A stretch of DNA of 64,000 nt from Thalassotalea crassostreae (GTDB taxonomy: Bacteria > Pseudomonadota > Gammaproteobacteria > Enterobacterales > Alteromonadaceae), in assembly GCF_001831495.1 (NCBI RefSeq), contig NZ_CP017689.1, forward strand, positions 372,001-436,000, given 5' to 3'. The notes under the pieces are model-generated. The model did not search any database. It saw nothing but the letters and a program-made list of their open reading frames with translations, and was not told where the DNA came from. Position numbers and translations under genes: made by a program. Shown here piece after piece: positions 48,807 through 57,089 of this stretch; within the stretch, counting starts at the first letter, position 1, and every line of letters starts with the position of its first letter.

Positions 48807-50267
48807 ATGAGTTTACTAAAAGCTAAATTGATCGGCGCCAGCCTTTGTTCTTTACTAATCTTTAATTCCGCCATTGCTAGCGAAAAATCAAATAAAAACA
48901 ATGATGTAAGTAAGCCTAACCTGATTGTCATTCTAACGGATGATCAAGGCTATGGTGACGTTGGTTTTAATGGCAGTACAGATATTAAAACACCACAAAT
49001 CGATCGAATTGCTACTCAAGGGACAAAATTTACCAATGGTTATGTAACGTTTCCGGTATGTGGGCCAAGCCGCGCAGGTTTACTAACAGGGCGTTATCAA
49101 GGACGTTTTGGTTTCAATTACAATCCTACAATGGACCCTAGCGTTGAGCAAAATGGTATTCCTACAACGGAAAAAAATATTGCTGAAGTATTAAAGCCAG
49201 CAGGTTACACCAGCGGTATTTTAGGTAAATGGCATATGGGAACTCATCCCGATTTGCGCCCGAATAAACGAGGCTTTGATTACTTTTATGGTTTCTTATC
49301 TGGTGGTCATCAATATTTTCCAGAAGAAATGAAATTTAATGATTTAAGCGAAGTTAAGTATAAGTTTGATTGGTACCGCACGCGTTTATTGCGCAATGAA
49401 ACACGAATAGATTTTGATGAATACCTTACCGATGAAATCTCTCATGAAGCAGTAGATTTTATCAAACGTGAAAAAGACAACCCTTTCTTTTTATATGTTG
49501 CCTACAACGCGCCGCATGCACCGGTGCAAGCAACTAAGAAATACTTAGATAGATATAAACACATCAAAGATAAAAAACGACGCACTTATGCGGCAATGGT
49601 ATCAGCAGTTGATGATGGTGTTGGCCGTATTTTAGACACGTTACAACAACAAGGCATTGATGAAAATACCATCGTATTTTTCTTATCAGACAATGGTGGT
49701 GCAAGAACTAATGGTTCAGACAATGGCGAGCTTAGAGGCTTTAAAAATGACTTGTTCGAAGGTGGTGTAAGAGTCCCATTTGCTGTTCGCTGGCCTAATA
49801 AAGTCCCGGCGGGTTTAGATTATCATAAGCCGGTAAGTTCATTAGATATTTTGGCAACTGTGGTATCTCAAGCCAACATTGATGTGAGTAACAATAAGCC
49901 ACTAGATGGTGTGGACTTATTGCCATATTTAACCGGCGAAAACAAAGGCCAGCCACACGATGTGCTTTTTTGGCAACACGTTAAAGCAACTTCACATGCG
50001 ATTCGGGTTGGCGATGACAAGATAGTGGTTAAAGCCGGTGAGCAAATGTTGTTTGATATGGATAAAGATCACGTAGAGAAAAAAGACCTATCAAAAAAAC
50101 AAGCCGACAAAGTTAAAGCATTAGAAAAACAGTATGAACAATGGGAAGCGGAGCAGCAAGATGATGCATTCCCTGATTTACATAATTGGAAACCAACAAA
50201 CCCTAAGTACCAAAAGAAAAACAAAAAGAAAGGCAAGAAAAAAAATAACAAAAACAAGGCTAACTAA
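48807..50267 (+). CDS. S1 sulfatase with long lysine/asparagine-rich C-terminal tail
   Basis: 486 residues with a signal peptide ending ...NSAIA (about residue 24). Metal Asps in ILTDDQGYGD, maturation motif C-G-P-S-R at Cys85 followed by AGLLTGRYQGRFGF, second metal site LSDNGGA near residue 297. It is close to the sulfatase at 24361 over nearly the whole length, but with a different substrate-loop stretch (MDPSVEQNG versus PAPDADVG). The last 20 residues are mainly Lys and Asn. It is followed after two bases by another sulfatase, so two desulfation steps are co-translated ahead of GH50 and GH29. Confidence 0.93.
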   Translation: MSLLKAKLIGASLCSLLIFNSAIASEKSNKNNDVSKPNLIVILTDDQGYGDVGFNGSTDIKTPQIDRIATQGTKFTNGYVTFPVCGPSRAGLLTGRYQGRFGFNYNPTMDPSVEQNGIPTTEKNIAEVLKPAGYTSGILGKWHMGTHPDLRPNKRGFDYFYGFLSGGHQYFPEEMKFNDLSEVKYKFDWYRTRLLRNETRIDFDEYLTDEISHEAVDFIKREKDNPFFLYVAYNAPHAPVQATKKYLDRYKHIKDKKRRTYAAMVSAVDDGVGRILDTLQQQGIDENTIVFFLSDNGGARTNGSDNGELRGFKNDLFEGGVRVPFAVRWPNKVPAGLDYHKPVSSLDILATVVSQANIDVSNNKPLDGVDLLPYLTGENKGQPHDVLFWQHVKATSHAIRVGDDKIVVKAGEQMLFDMDKDHVEKKDLSKKQADKVKALEKQYEQWEAEQQDDAFPDLHNWKPTNPKYQKKNKKKGKKKNNKNKAN

Positions 50268-50269
50268 TA

Positions 50270-51823
50270 ATGAAAAATCTAAGCAAAATTGCCGGTTCAT
50301 TAGTCTTACTTTCGACGTTAATCGCCTGTGGTCAATCGACTCAGCAAAGCAACGAAATAGCACAAAGTAGTGGGAGCGAAAATGTTAAACCTAATGTCGT
50401 TATTTTCTATATTGATGATTTAGGTTACGGCGATTTAGGCAGTTATGGTGCTGTTGGTGTTGAGACCCCAGAGATAGACCGCATTGCCAACAATGGCGTG
50501 CGCTTTACCGATGGTCATTCTTCGGCGGCAACCTGCACGCCATCTAGATACTCACTATTAACTGGTGAGCATGGCTTTAGAAATAAAGCCAAGATTTTAA
50601 AGGGTGATGCACCGGCGTTAATTCAGCCGGGCAAACCGACGTTAGCTTCTATGCTTAAGAAAGCCGGTTATGCAACAGGTGTTGTTGGTAAATGGCACTT
50701 AGGTTTAGGTAACGGTAATGTTGATTGGAATGCAGATATTAAGCCGGGACCATTAGAGATAGGTTTTGATTACAGCTTTTTATTGCCGGCAACTGGAGAC
50801 AGAGTACCGACAGTTTATGTTGAAAATCACAATGTTGTGAATTTAGATAAAGCTGATCCTATTACCGTAAGTTATAAGAGCAAGGTGGGTAATCTGCCAA
50901 CAGGCTACGAAAACCCTGAACTGCTGCGTTTTGTTGCAGATAAACAGCACAATCAAACCATTATTAATGGCGTAAGCCGCATCGGTCATATGGCGGGTGG
51001 TAAGTCAGCCCACTGGAGAGATGAAGATTTCGCGACGGTATTTACCGATAAAGCGATTGAGTTTATTCGTGCCAATCAAAGTAAGCCTTTCTTCTTATTT
51101 AAGTCCTATCACGATATCCATGTTCCGCGTTTACCTAACGACAGATTTAAAGGTAAAAGTACGATGGGCTTGCGTGGCGATGCGATTGCACAAATGGATT
51201 GGATGACAGGCAAAGTGATCAGAGAGCTAGAAGCATTAGGCATTGCTGAAAATACCTTAATTATCTTTACGAGTGACAATGGCCCAGTACTTTTTGATGG
51301 ATACCAAGACAGCGCTTTCGAATTATTAGGAGAGCATAAACCAGCAGGCCCATTTAGTGGTGGTAAATACAGTCGTCTAGAGGCGGGTACTCGAGTGCCG
51401 ACTATTGCTTATTGGCCAGGTACGATACAACCAAGAGTAAGTGATGCATTAGTTTCGCAAATGGATATATACGCATCATTATCAAAACTATTAAATGTGC
51501 CAATGCAAGATAACGAAGCAGTAGATAGTTTAGATCAACTAGATGTTTGGTTAGGTAAGTCTGAGCAAGGCCGTGCGGATTTAATCGAGGAATCACTAGG
51601 CAATAGTGCACTACGTTCGGGTCAATGGAAGTTTATTCCAGCGAGCAAGAAAACGCCTGGTTTTACCAAGGTTAAAAAGATCGAAAGTGGCTATAAAAAG
51701 TATGATCAATTATTTGATTTAAGTACTGATCCTGGTGAAACAACCAATGTGGCAAAAGAAAACCCTGAAGTGCTGAAACAATTAAAATCACGGTTAAAAG
51801 AAATTATGACAACGCGCTATTAA
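50270..51823 (+). CDS. S1 sulfatase lipoprotein
   Basis: 517 residues with lipobox L-I-A-C (Cys20), so lipid-anchored. Metal Asps in FYIDDLGYGD, maturation motif C-T-P-S-R at Cys89 followed by YSLLTGE, SDNGPVLFDG near residue 340. The middle carries an insertion (about residues 180-250) not seen in the other sulfatases here, likely shaping the substrate pocket. It starts two bases after the previous sulfatase. It resembles arylsulfatase A-type S1 subfamilies that act on galactose or hexosamine sulfates; the exact target is unknown. Confidence 0.92.
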   Translation: MKNLSKIAGSLVLLSTLIACGQSTQQSNEIAQSSGSENVKPNVVIFYIDDLGYGDLGSYGAVGVETPEIDRIANNGVRFTDGHSSAATCTPSRYSLLTGEHGFRNKAKILKGDAPALIQPGKPTLASMLKKAGYATGVVGKWHLGLGNGNVDWNADIKPGPLEIGFDYSFLLPATGDRVPTVYVENHNVVNLDKADPITVSYKSKVGNLPTGYENPELLRFVADKQHNQTIINGVSRIGHMAGGKSAHWRDEDFATVFTDKAIEFIRANQSKPFFLFKSYHDIHVPRLPNDRFKGKSTMGLRGDAIAQMDWMTGKVIRELEALGIAENTLIIFTSDNGPVLFDGYQDSAFELLGEHKPAGPFSGGKYSRLEAGTRVPTIAYWPGTIQPRVSDALVSQMDIYASLSKLLNVPMQDNEAVDSLDQLDVWLGKSEQGRADLIEESLGNSALRSGQWKFIPASKKTPGFTKVKKIESGYKKYDQLFDLSTDPGETTNVAKENPEVLKQLKSRLKEIMTTRY

Positions 51824-51825
51824 AA

Positions 51826-51851
51826 CGCGCTATTAAGTAGCGCGATTTTTT
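51826..51851 (+). terminator. Rho-independent terminator after sulfatase pair
   Basis: CGCGCTA (51826-51832), loop TTAAG, TAGCGCG (51838-51844), then A and six T. The 5' arm is a direct copy of the gene's last bases (ACGCGCTATTAA occurs at 51812 and again at 51825), as if the terminator arose by a 13-bp tandem duplication. Confidence 0.85.
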
Positions 51852-51917
51852 CAGTCGTTAATTTAGCTTAAACACCAATACTAAAAATAATCAATTTAAT
51901 TACAAGTACCTGTAAAC

Positions 51918-54014
51918 ATGAAAAATCTAGTCGTTTTATTTGTCTTAATGTTGTCTCTGCCAAGTCTAGCTAAACAAACAAGTAGCACTGAGTTAGTTAA
52001 TTTGAATGCAATCGAAATGGAGTCTGTTTCTGCTAAAAACATTTCGGCCAAGCAAACCGAAAATGGACTTGAATTAACAATTGCTGCCGGGCAAAGCGGG
52101 CAGATAGTTTTTAGCCCTAAAAAAGGCTATTGGGATTTAACCGAGCATGCTTTCTTGAGCATTGAGTTAGAGAATAAAACTAAGCAAAGTCTACGTTTTG
52201 ATCCTGAAATTCTGTATGAAAGCCCGCTTAGAGATAAGAAAAATAAAGCCAGTTCAAAGCAACAACGTCTTGCTCATATCGGTTACCTAAAGCCACTAGA
52301 GAATCTGGTTTATAACAACGTATTAATTCGCGATCAAATTACCTCTAGTGACTATAGTCACAAGAAAGATTTCCCTGGAATGAAAGGCTTGCCGAACGGC
52401 GTAATAATGATTTGGGAAGGCGTCGATGCCAAACATATCAATGGTGTCCAAATTGGTTTTAAGGCGCAAAACTTCGAGCGAAAAGTTGTAGTTAAACGCA
52501 TCTTCAAGAACCGCCCAGCATTACCTGATCTATACGCAAACGACAAAAAATCCTTTTTCCCGTTTATCAATAAATATGGCCAGTACAAACATGACTCTTG
52601 GCCGGGAAAGATCACTGACGATAGTCAATTTAAACAGGCAATAGAGATTGAGAAAAAAGATTTAGCAAAGCATACCGGCTCAATTGAGTGGGATCGTTTT
52701 GGCGGTTTTGCTAATGGGCCAAAGTTTGAAGCAACTGGCCATTTTAGAACACAGAAAATAGAAGGGAAGTGGTGGATAATAAATCCAGATGGCAACCTGT
52801 TTTGGTCAACAGGGGTCAATGGTGCCGGTAAATTAACCGTCGGCACACCGATAAAAGGTCGAGAGCACTTCTTTGAAGGCATTCCCACTAAAAATTACGC
52901 CAATAGCCAGTACTTTAAAGGACAAACCTATTACCATGGTTCAAAAAATTTACACCGAAAATATGGTGATGACAGCGAACAAAAATATCTTGATATTAGT
53001 TTAGATAGAATGAAAAGTTGGGGGCTAAATACCTTAGGTGGTTGGTCTAACGAAGATGTTGCTAGCTCGAGTGAGAGTAAGAAACTGCCATACACTGTAT
53101 TTATTGGTGCAACTAAACCAGAAATTCACGACAAATTTCCCGATGTATTTGACCCTAAATGGAAAGCTGAACTTGCCAGAAAAATAAAAGCAAAAGCGGC
53201 GAATGTAAAAAATGATCCTTACTTTTTTGGCTTTTTTATCAATAACGAAATCCATTGGGGCACGCCACAAAGCATCGCCGCAAGTACTCTTGCTCACGGC
53301 AAAAATAGCGCAGGTAAAAAAATCTATGTGGCTTTGCTAAAAGAAAAGCTTAAAACGATTGAAAACTTTAACCAAAAAGCCGGCAGTAACTTTAAAAGTT
53401 GGCAGGCTCTATTAACCACCAAAGTTAAAGCGAGCCAAGTAAAGCATCGCCTACTGAAAGATATAAACGTGATTCATTATACCAACATGACTCATATGTA
53501 CTTTAAAACCAGTAAAGAACTTATCGCAGAACATGCGCCAGGAAAGCTTTACTTAGGCTGTCGTTGGCACGGAAACCATAAGAATAATATCAACGTTGCG
53601 GTCGCAGCAAAATACGTAGATATTTTGACATTTAATGCTTATGAAAACGAAGTTGAACATTACCCATTTCCAGCGAAAGATATCGACAAGCCTTTTATTA
53701 TTTCCGAGTTTAATTTCGGCGCGTTAGACGCAGGCAAATTTTTTACCGGCTTAGGGTATGCGTCTAATCAAAGAAATCGCGGTGAAAAGTACAAAAACTT
53801 TGTAGAAGGTGCGTTAAGAAATCCTCGAATTGTCGGTGCTCACTGGTTTATGTGGGCAAATTCAACCACCGCTGGACGTGGTAATGGTGAAAATGCCAAT
53901 TGCGGTTTAGTGTCGATGACTGACCAGATTTATTATGAATTAATCTCTTACATGCGAGAGGTAAATTACGGTATTTATCAATATCGATTAGGCCCAAATA
54001 AGCTGCAAAAATAA
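51918..54014 (+). CDS. GH50 family enzyme (exo-beta-agarase-like)
   Basis: 698 residues with a signal peptide (cleaved about residue 18). An N-terminal jelly-roll-like region (about 25-200) is joined to a TIM barrel. GH50 landmarks: GKWWIINPDGNLFWSTGVNG, then W-S-N-E and FPDVFDP, acid/base Glu444 in NNEIHWG, nucleophile Glu597 in ISEFNFGALD, and the late HWFMWANSTTAGR with GENANCG. Characterised GH50 enzymes are beta-agarases, mostly exo-acting and releasing neoagarobiose. The N-terminal domain and loops differ enough that a sulfated or porphyran-type substrate is possible. It has its own promoter region after a terminator and is followed 75 bp later by GH29. Confidence 0.85.
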   Translation: MKNLVVLFVLMLSLPSLAKQTSSTELVNLNAIEMESVSAKNISAKQTENGLELTIAAGQSGQIVFSPKKGYWDLTEHAFLSIELENKTKQSLRFDPEILYESPLRDKKNKASSKQQRLAHIGYLKPLENLVYNNVLIRDQITSSDYSHKKDFPGMKGLPNGVIMIWEGVDAKHINGVQIGFKAQNFERKVVVKRIFKNRPALPDLYANDKKSFFPFINKYGQYKHDSWPGKITDDSQFKQAIEIEKKDLAKHTGSIEWDRFGGFANGPKFEATGHFRTQKIEGKWWIINPDGNLFWSTGVNGAGKLTVGTPIKGREHFFEGIPTKNYANSQYFKGQTYYHGSKNLHRKYGDDSEQKYLDISLDRMKSWGLNTLGGWSNEDVASSSESKKLPYTVFIGATKPEIHDKFPDVFDPKWKAELARKIKAKAANVKNDPYFFGFFINNEIHWGTPQSIAASTLAHGKNSAGKKIYVALLKEKLKTIENFNQKAGSNFKSWQALLTTKVKASQVKHRLLKDINVIHYTNMTHMYFKTSKELIAEHAPGKLYLGCRWHGNHKNNINVAVAAKYVDILTFNAYENEVEHYPFPAKDIDKPFIISEFNFGALDAGKFFTGLGYASNQRNRGEKYKNFVEGALRNPRIVGAHWFMWANSTTAGRGNGENANCGLVSMTDQIYYELISYMREVNYGIYQYRLGPNKLQK

Positions 54015-54089
54015 TAGCCAAATAAGTAGCCAAGATAACAGCCATTAAATTGATCTTATTTAATATAACAAAGGTGTGAAAAGTAAATA

Positions 54090-55586
54090 ATGCTAACCAT
54101 AACAAAAATTAAATATGCCATTTGTATAAGTTGTTTTCTCGCTGCTTTTTTTACGGCAAACTCAATTTCAGCCTCAGAAAAATACGATACCAGTGAAGAC
54201 TCACTAGCGTCTTATGATGTGCCGCAGTGGTATAGCGAAGGTAAGTTAGGCTTTTTTATGCACTTAGGAGTATTCTCTGTTCCTGCATACAAGAACGAGT
54301 GGTATCCCACGAATATGTATTACACTGCAGATAATCCTAACATGCAAAGACATCCTGAGTACGCGTCGTCGTTCGTTGAACACCACACCACAACATACGG
54401 CGACCGTAAGTCGTTTGGTTATAAAGATTTTATTCCGCAGCTAACCTTAGATAAATTTGATGCCGACTATTATGCAGAGTTAATTGCAAATACTGGGGCG
54501 ACATATTTTGCCGCACCTGCAATTCATCATGATGGATTTGCTATGTGGGATTCAAAAGAGATCGAGTGGAATGCCATGAAAATGGGGCCAAAGCGTGACG
54601 TGGTTAAAGAATTAACTGACGCGATGCGTAAAAAAGGCATTAAAGCTGGTGTATCAACTCATTACGGCAGACATTGGAAATATTATAATTTTCGTCCGCA
54701 GTTTGATACGTGGGATCCAGCCAACGAAGGACTTTACGGCAAGCGTCGCGGCGATACTGAACCACCTCGCCCAGAAGATGCACTGAAATGGGAACGAGTG
54801 ATGAACGAGCTCATCGATAGCTACCAGCCGGATTATATTTTTGTCGATGGCGGCGTTTGTGATGCCCGCACTGAATACAATAAAGATTACTTTAGCGATG
54901 CATTACGTCGGGTGACTGCCAAATTCTATAATACTAGCGTTGAATTGGATAAAACCGTAGCGCTGTCATGGAAGCGCGATGCTCTTAATCCAGGAGAGGC
55001 TATCTATGATACTGAGAAGACCATAGAAGGCGGTATACAAAAACGTCCTTGGCAAGCTCACTTTACGGTAAACGGCAGTTGGGGTTATGCAGGTGATAAG
55101 CCGGCGTTTGCTACCGATTCGATATTACGAGGTTTTATTGATATTGTTAGTCGTAATGGCAATTTGTTATTAAATATAGGCCCTAAACCTGATGGCACAC
55201 TTGATAAAAACCAAGAAAGAGCGCTTATTGAAATTGGCCAATGGATGCAAGTAAATGGTGATGCTATTCATAAGTCGACTCCTTGGAAGATTTATGGTGA
55301 AGGCACACTTAATGGATTGCGTGCTGGCGGTGCTAAAAATTGGCATTATGATAAATCGGCAATTCGCTATACCGAAAAAGACGGTGATCTATATGCATGG
55401 TTTGTTGACTGGCCAGCCAATGGCAAAGTAACCTTGCCACAAACTGCTCAATTTAACGCGAAAAAAATAGAGCTTATCAATGCGCCATCGGCGCTAACAT
55501 TTACCACAAAAGATAACGCCATTATCGTTAATCTGCCGCAAAATAAATCAGGCCAATTCGTTTGGGGATTAAGACTGAGTAAATAA
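54090..55586 (+). CDS. GH29 alpha-L-fucosidase/alpha-L-galactosidase-like enzyme
   Basis: 498 residues with a signal peptide ending ...SISAS (about residue 29). GH29 signatures: WYSEGKLGFFMHLGVFSVPAY, YFAAPAIHHDGFAMWDS (conserved His pair) and nucleophile Asp253 in YIFVDGG. GNLLLNIGPKPDG closes the barrel, followed by a C-terminal beta-sandwich. In porphyran PULs GH29 enzymes act on terminal L-galactose after sulfate removal; in fucoidan systems they take L-fucose. With GH50 directly upstream the L-galactose reading is attractive but unproven. Periplasmic. A strong bidirectional terminator follows. Confidence 0.92.
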   Translation: MLTITKIKYAICISCFLAAFFTANSISASEKYDTSEDSLASYDVPQWYSEGKLGFFMHLGVFSVPAYKNEWYPTNMYYTADNPNMQRHPEYASSFVEHHTTTYGDRKSFGYKDFIPQLTLDKFDADYYAELIANTGATYFAAPAIHHDGFAMWDSKEIEWNAMKMGPKRDVVKELTDAMRKKGIKAGVSTHYGRHWKYYNFRPQFDTWDPANEGLYGKRRGDTEPPRPEDALKWERVMNELIDSYQPDYIFVDGGVCDARTEYNKDYFSDALRRVTAKFYNTSVELDKTVALSWKRDALNPGEAIYDTEKTIEGGIQKRPWQAHFTVNGSWGYAGDKPAFATDSILRGFIDIVSRNGNLLLNIGPKPDGTLDKNQERALIEIGQWMQVNGDAIHKSTPWKIYGEGTLNGLRAGGAKNWHYDKSAIRYTEKDGDLYAWFVDWPANGKVTLPQTAQFNAKKIELINAPSALTFTTKDNAIIVNLPQNKSGQFVWGLRLSK

Positions 55587-55603
55587 TAATATTTCTCCAA
55601 CAA

Positions 55604-55629
55604 AAAAAGTCTACCTAGGTAGACTTTTT
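55604..55629. terminator. bidirectional Rho-independent terminator
   Basis: AAAAAGTCTACCT (55604-55616) followed by AGGTAGACTTTTT (55617-55629) is a perfect 26-bp palindrome with T-runs on both strands, between convergent GH29 and the VOC gene. Confidence 0.95.
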
Positions 55630-55703
55630 AACTTTTCATTTTTCACTTTTGACTTTAACTTTTGACTTGGTCACTCTGCTGTAACAGAGTTTCTGATTGA
55701 ATA

Positions 55704-56189
55704 TTATTCGTAATCAGTCGCGTAAGTTTCTTCGTAAGTGTGTGAGTAAAACTCAAATAAGTTACCAAATGGGTCTTCTAAGTAAACCATTTTAGCTGGC
55801 TTAGAATCGTCTTCTGGGTGGTAACGCATGATATCCATACGTACTTTACCACCATACTGTTCAACACGTTCAATTGCGCCTTCAAAGTCATCAGTTTGTA
55901 AACAAAAATGGAAGATACCTAAACGGTTAAAATCTACATTGTGACGCTGTTCACGGTTTTTCATCTCAAACAACTCAACGCCAATACCGTCTGTTGTTAC
56001 TAAGTGAGCAATGTTAAAACCTTCAAAACCTTCACCGAAAACCGCAATACACATTCTGCCTATTGCCGATTCACGTTCTTCTTGAACTTTGGTGTTATTC
56101 ATAACAATGCGTAGGCCTAATGCTTTAGTGTAAAACTCTACCGCTTTGTCCATATCGCCTACCATAAGGCCTACATGATTCATTTTCAT
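55704..56189 (-). CDS. VOC (glyoxalase/dioxygenase-fold) protein
   Basis: 161 residues in two beta-alpha-beta-beta-beta modules. Candidate metal ligands are His5 (NHVGLMV), Glu in GIGVELFEM, His in GIFHFCLQT and Glu in GNLFEFYSH, the usual H/E-H/E set of the vicinal-oxygen-chelate superfamily. No signal peptide, so cytosolic. The reaction (lactoylglutathione lyase, epimerase, dioxygenase or resistance protein) cannot be told. It stands alone between terminator and intergenic gap, so its link to the PUL is uncertain. Methylmalonyl-CoA epimerase-like length is a weak alternative. Confidence 0.85.
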   Translation of the reverse strand: MKMNHVGLMVGDMDKAVEFYTKALGLRIVMNNTKVQEERESAIGRMCIAVFGEGFEGFNIAHLVTTDGIGVELFEMKNREQRHNVDFNRLGIFHFCLQTDDFEGAIERVEQYGGKVRMDIMRYHPEDDSKPAKMVYLEDPFGNLFEFYSHTYEETYATDYE

Positions 56190-56711
56190 AATATAAATTC
56201 CTAAGTGTTAATTAATTGGTTGCTTGTTTCAATGAGGCTATTATATGGAAAGCTATTAATTATTAGAAATTATCAATTATTATAATAATGATAATATTTT
56301 GTTATGGTGTTTGGGTTATGATGTTTAGGTTATGATTTATGAAGTTCGAAAATAATAGCAAAAAGCATACTTGAGGCAGGTTGCAATATAACGTCATGTA
56401 ATCATAAAACTACCTGCTAAAAAGAGCGAGCAACCATAACAAATATAGATAAGAAGCACCGTCATTGTTTCTATTATTGCTTAAGGTGACTGGCGGAGAT
56501 TGGCACTTTTCAGCCGGTCATAGCAATACCAAAACAGATCCTGAAACAAGTTCAGGAAGTCGTTTTCTTCTATCCACATGGCGTTCAATGAGGTCCCTCA
56601 TCTCGCTTAGGCTCGATAACTGCTCCTGCGTTATTCTACCTACGACCATCCTTGGTCTAGTCGCACAGGATGACGTTGCTCTTTCTCTACTCCTCTTTAT
56701 GGCGTAAATGA
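56190..56711. repeat. gene-free stretch with dispersed-repeat-like palindrome
   Basis: No convincing gene. 56190-56350 is very AT-rich and may hold the VOC promoter. Within 56500-56700, CCTGAA-ACAAG-TTCAGG (56540-56556) and a later AGGATGACG resemble fragments of intergenic palindromic repeats I have seen described in Gammaproteobacteria. The 80-codon open frame at 56465-56707 runs through this repeat and has no ribosome-binding site or family features, so I do not call it a gene. Confidence 0.4.
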
Positions 56712-56740
56712 AAAAGGGTTTGCTTTATGCAAACCCTTTT
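56712..56740 (-). terminator. Rho-independent terminator of the GH95 operon
   Basis: AAAAGGGTTTGC (56712-56723), loop TTTAT, GCAAACCCTTTT (56729-56740), a perfect 12-bp stem. On the minus strand it is followed by T-rich sequence, 34 bp after the EF-hand gene stop. Confidence 0.92.
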
Positions 56741-56773
56741 AATATTGCTGTTACTTAATCTAAGAAATAGCGG

Positions 56774-57064
56774 TTACTTTTTCTTGTTTTTCTGGTGATC
56801 AGAGATAAATTCATCCACAGAAACTTGGCCATCAGAGTTGGTATCTAATTTGACTAGTTTTTTGTTGGTACGCTTTATCTGCTCTTGCTCAGCCATACCT
56901 GCTTCATCCATCCATTGCTTGGTTGTACCACGCATTTCAGTTTTATTTAAGTAGCCATTGCCATCAGTGTCTAACTCGGCAAAGCGAGTTTTCAACCATT
57001 CAGTGGCTTGCGCGCTAGCTGCGAATAAAATGCTTGTTAAGGTAATTAATATTACTTTTTTCAT
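56774..57064 (-). CDS. small exported EF-hand protein
   Basis: 96 residues with a signal peptide ending ...SAQA (residue 20). Two complete 12-residue EF loops: Asp32-Thr-Asp34-Gly-Asn36-Gly to Glu43, and Asp74-Thr-Asn76-Ser-Asp78-Gly to Glu85. A Lys-rich C-terminus follows. Proteins like this bind calcium in the periplasm. It is the last gene of the sulfatase-sulfatase-SASA-GH95 operon, 25 bp after GH95. S1 sulfatases need Ca2+ and red-algal galactans bind it, so calcium buffering or delivery is a reasonable but untested idea. No catalytic domain is seen. Confidence 0.85.
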   Translation of the reverse strand: MKKVILITLTSILFAASAQATEWLKTRFAELDTDGNGYLNKTEMRGTTKQWMDEAGMAEQEQIKRTNKKLVKLDTNSDGQVSVDEFISDHQKNKKK

Positions 57065-57089
57065 TGTTGTTCTCCGTTTTTTATTATGT

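Noticed and set aside
56465..56707. 80-codon open frame
   Set aside because: It runs through a dispersed-repeat-like palindrome, has no ribosome-binding site and shows no family or membrane features.
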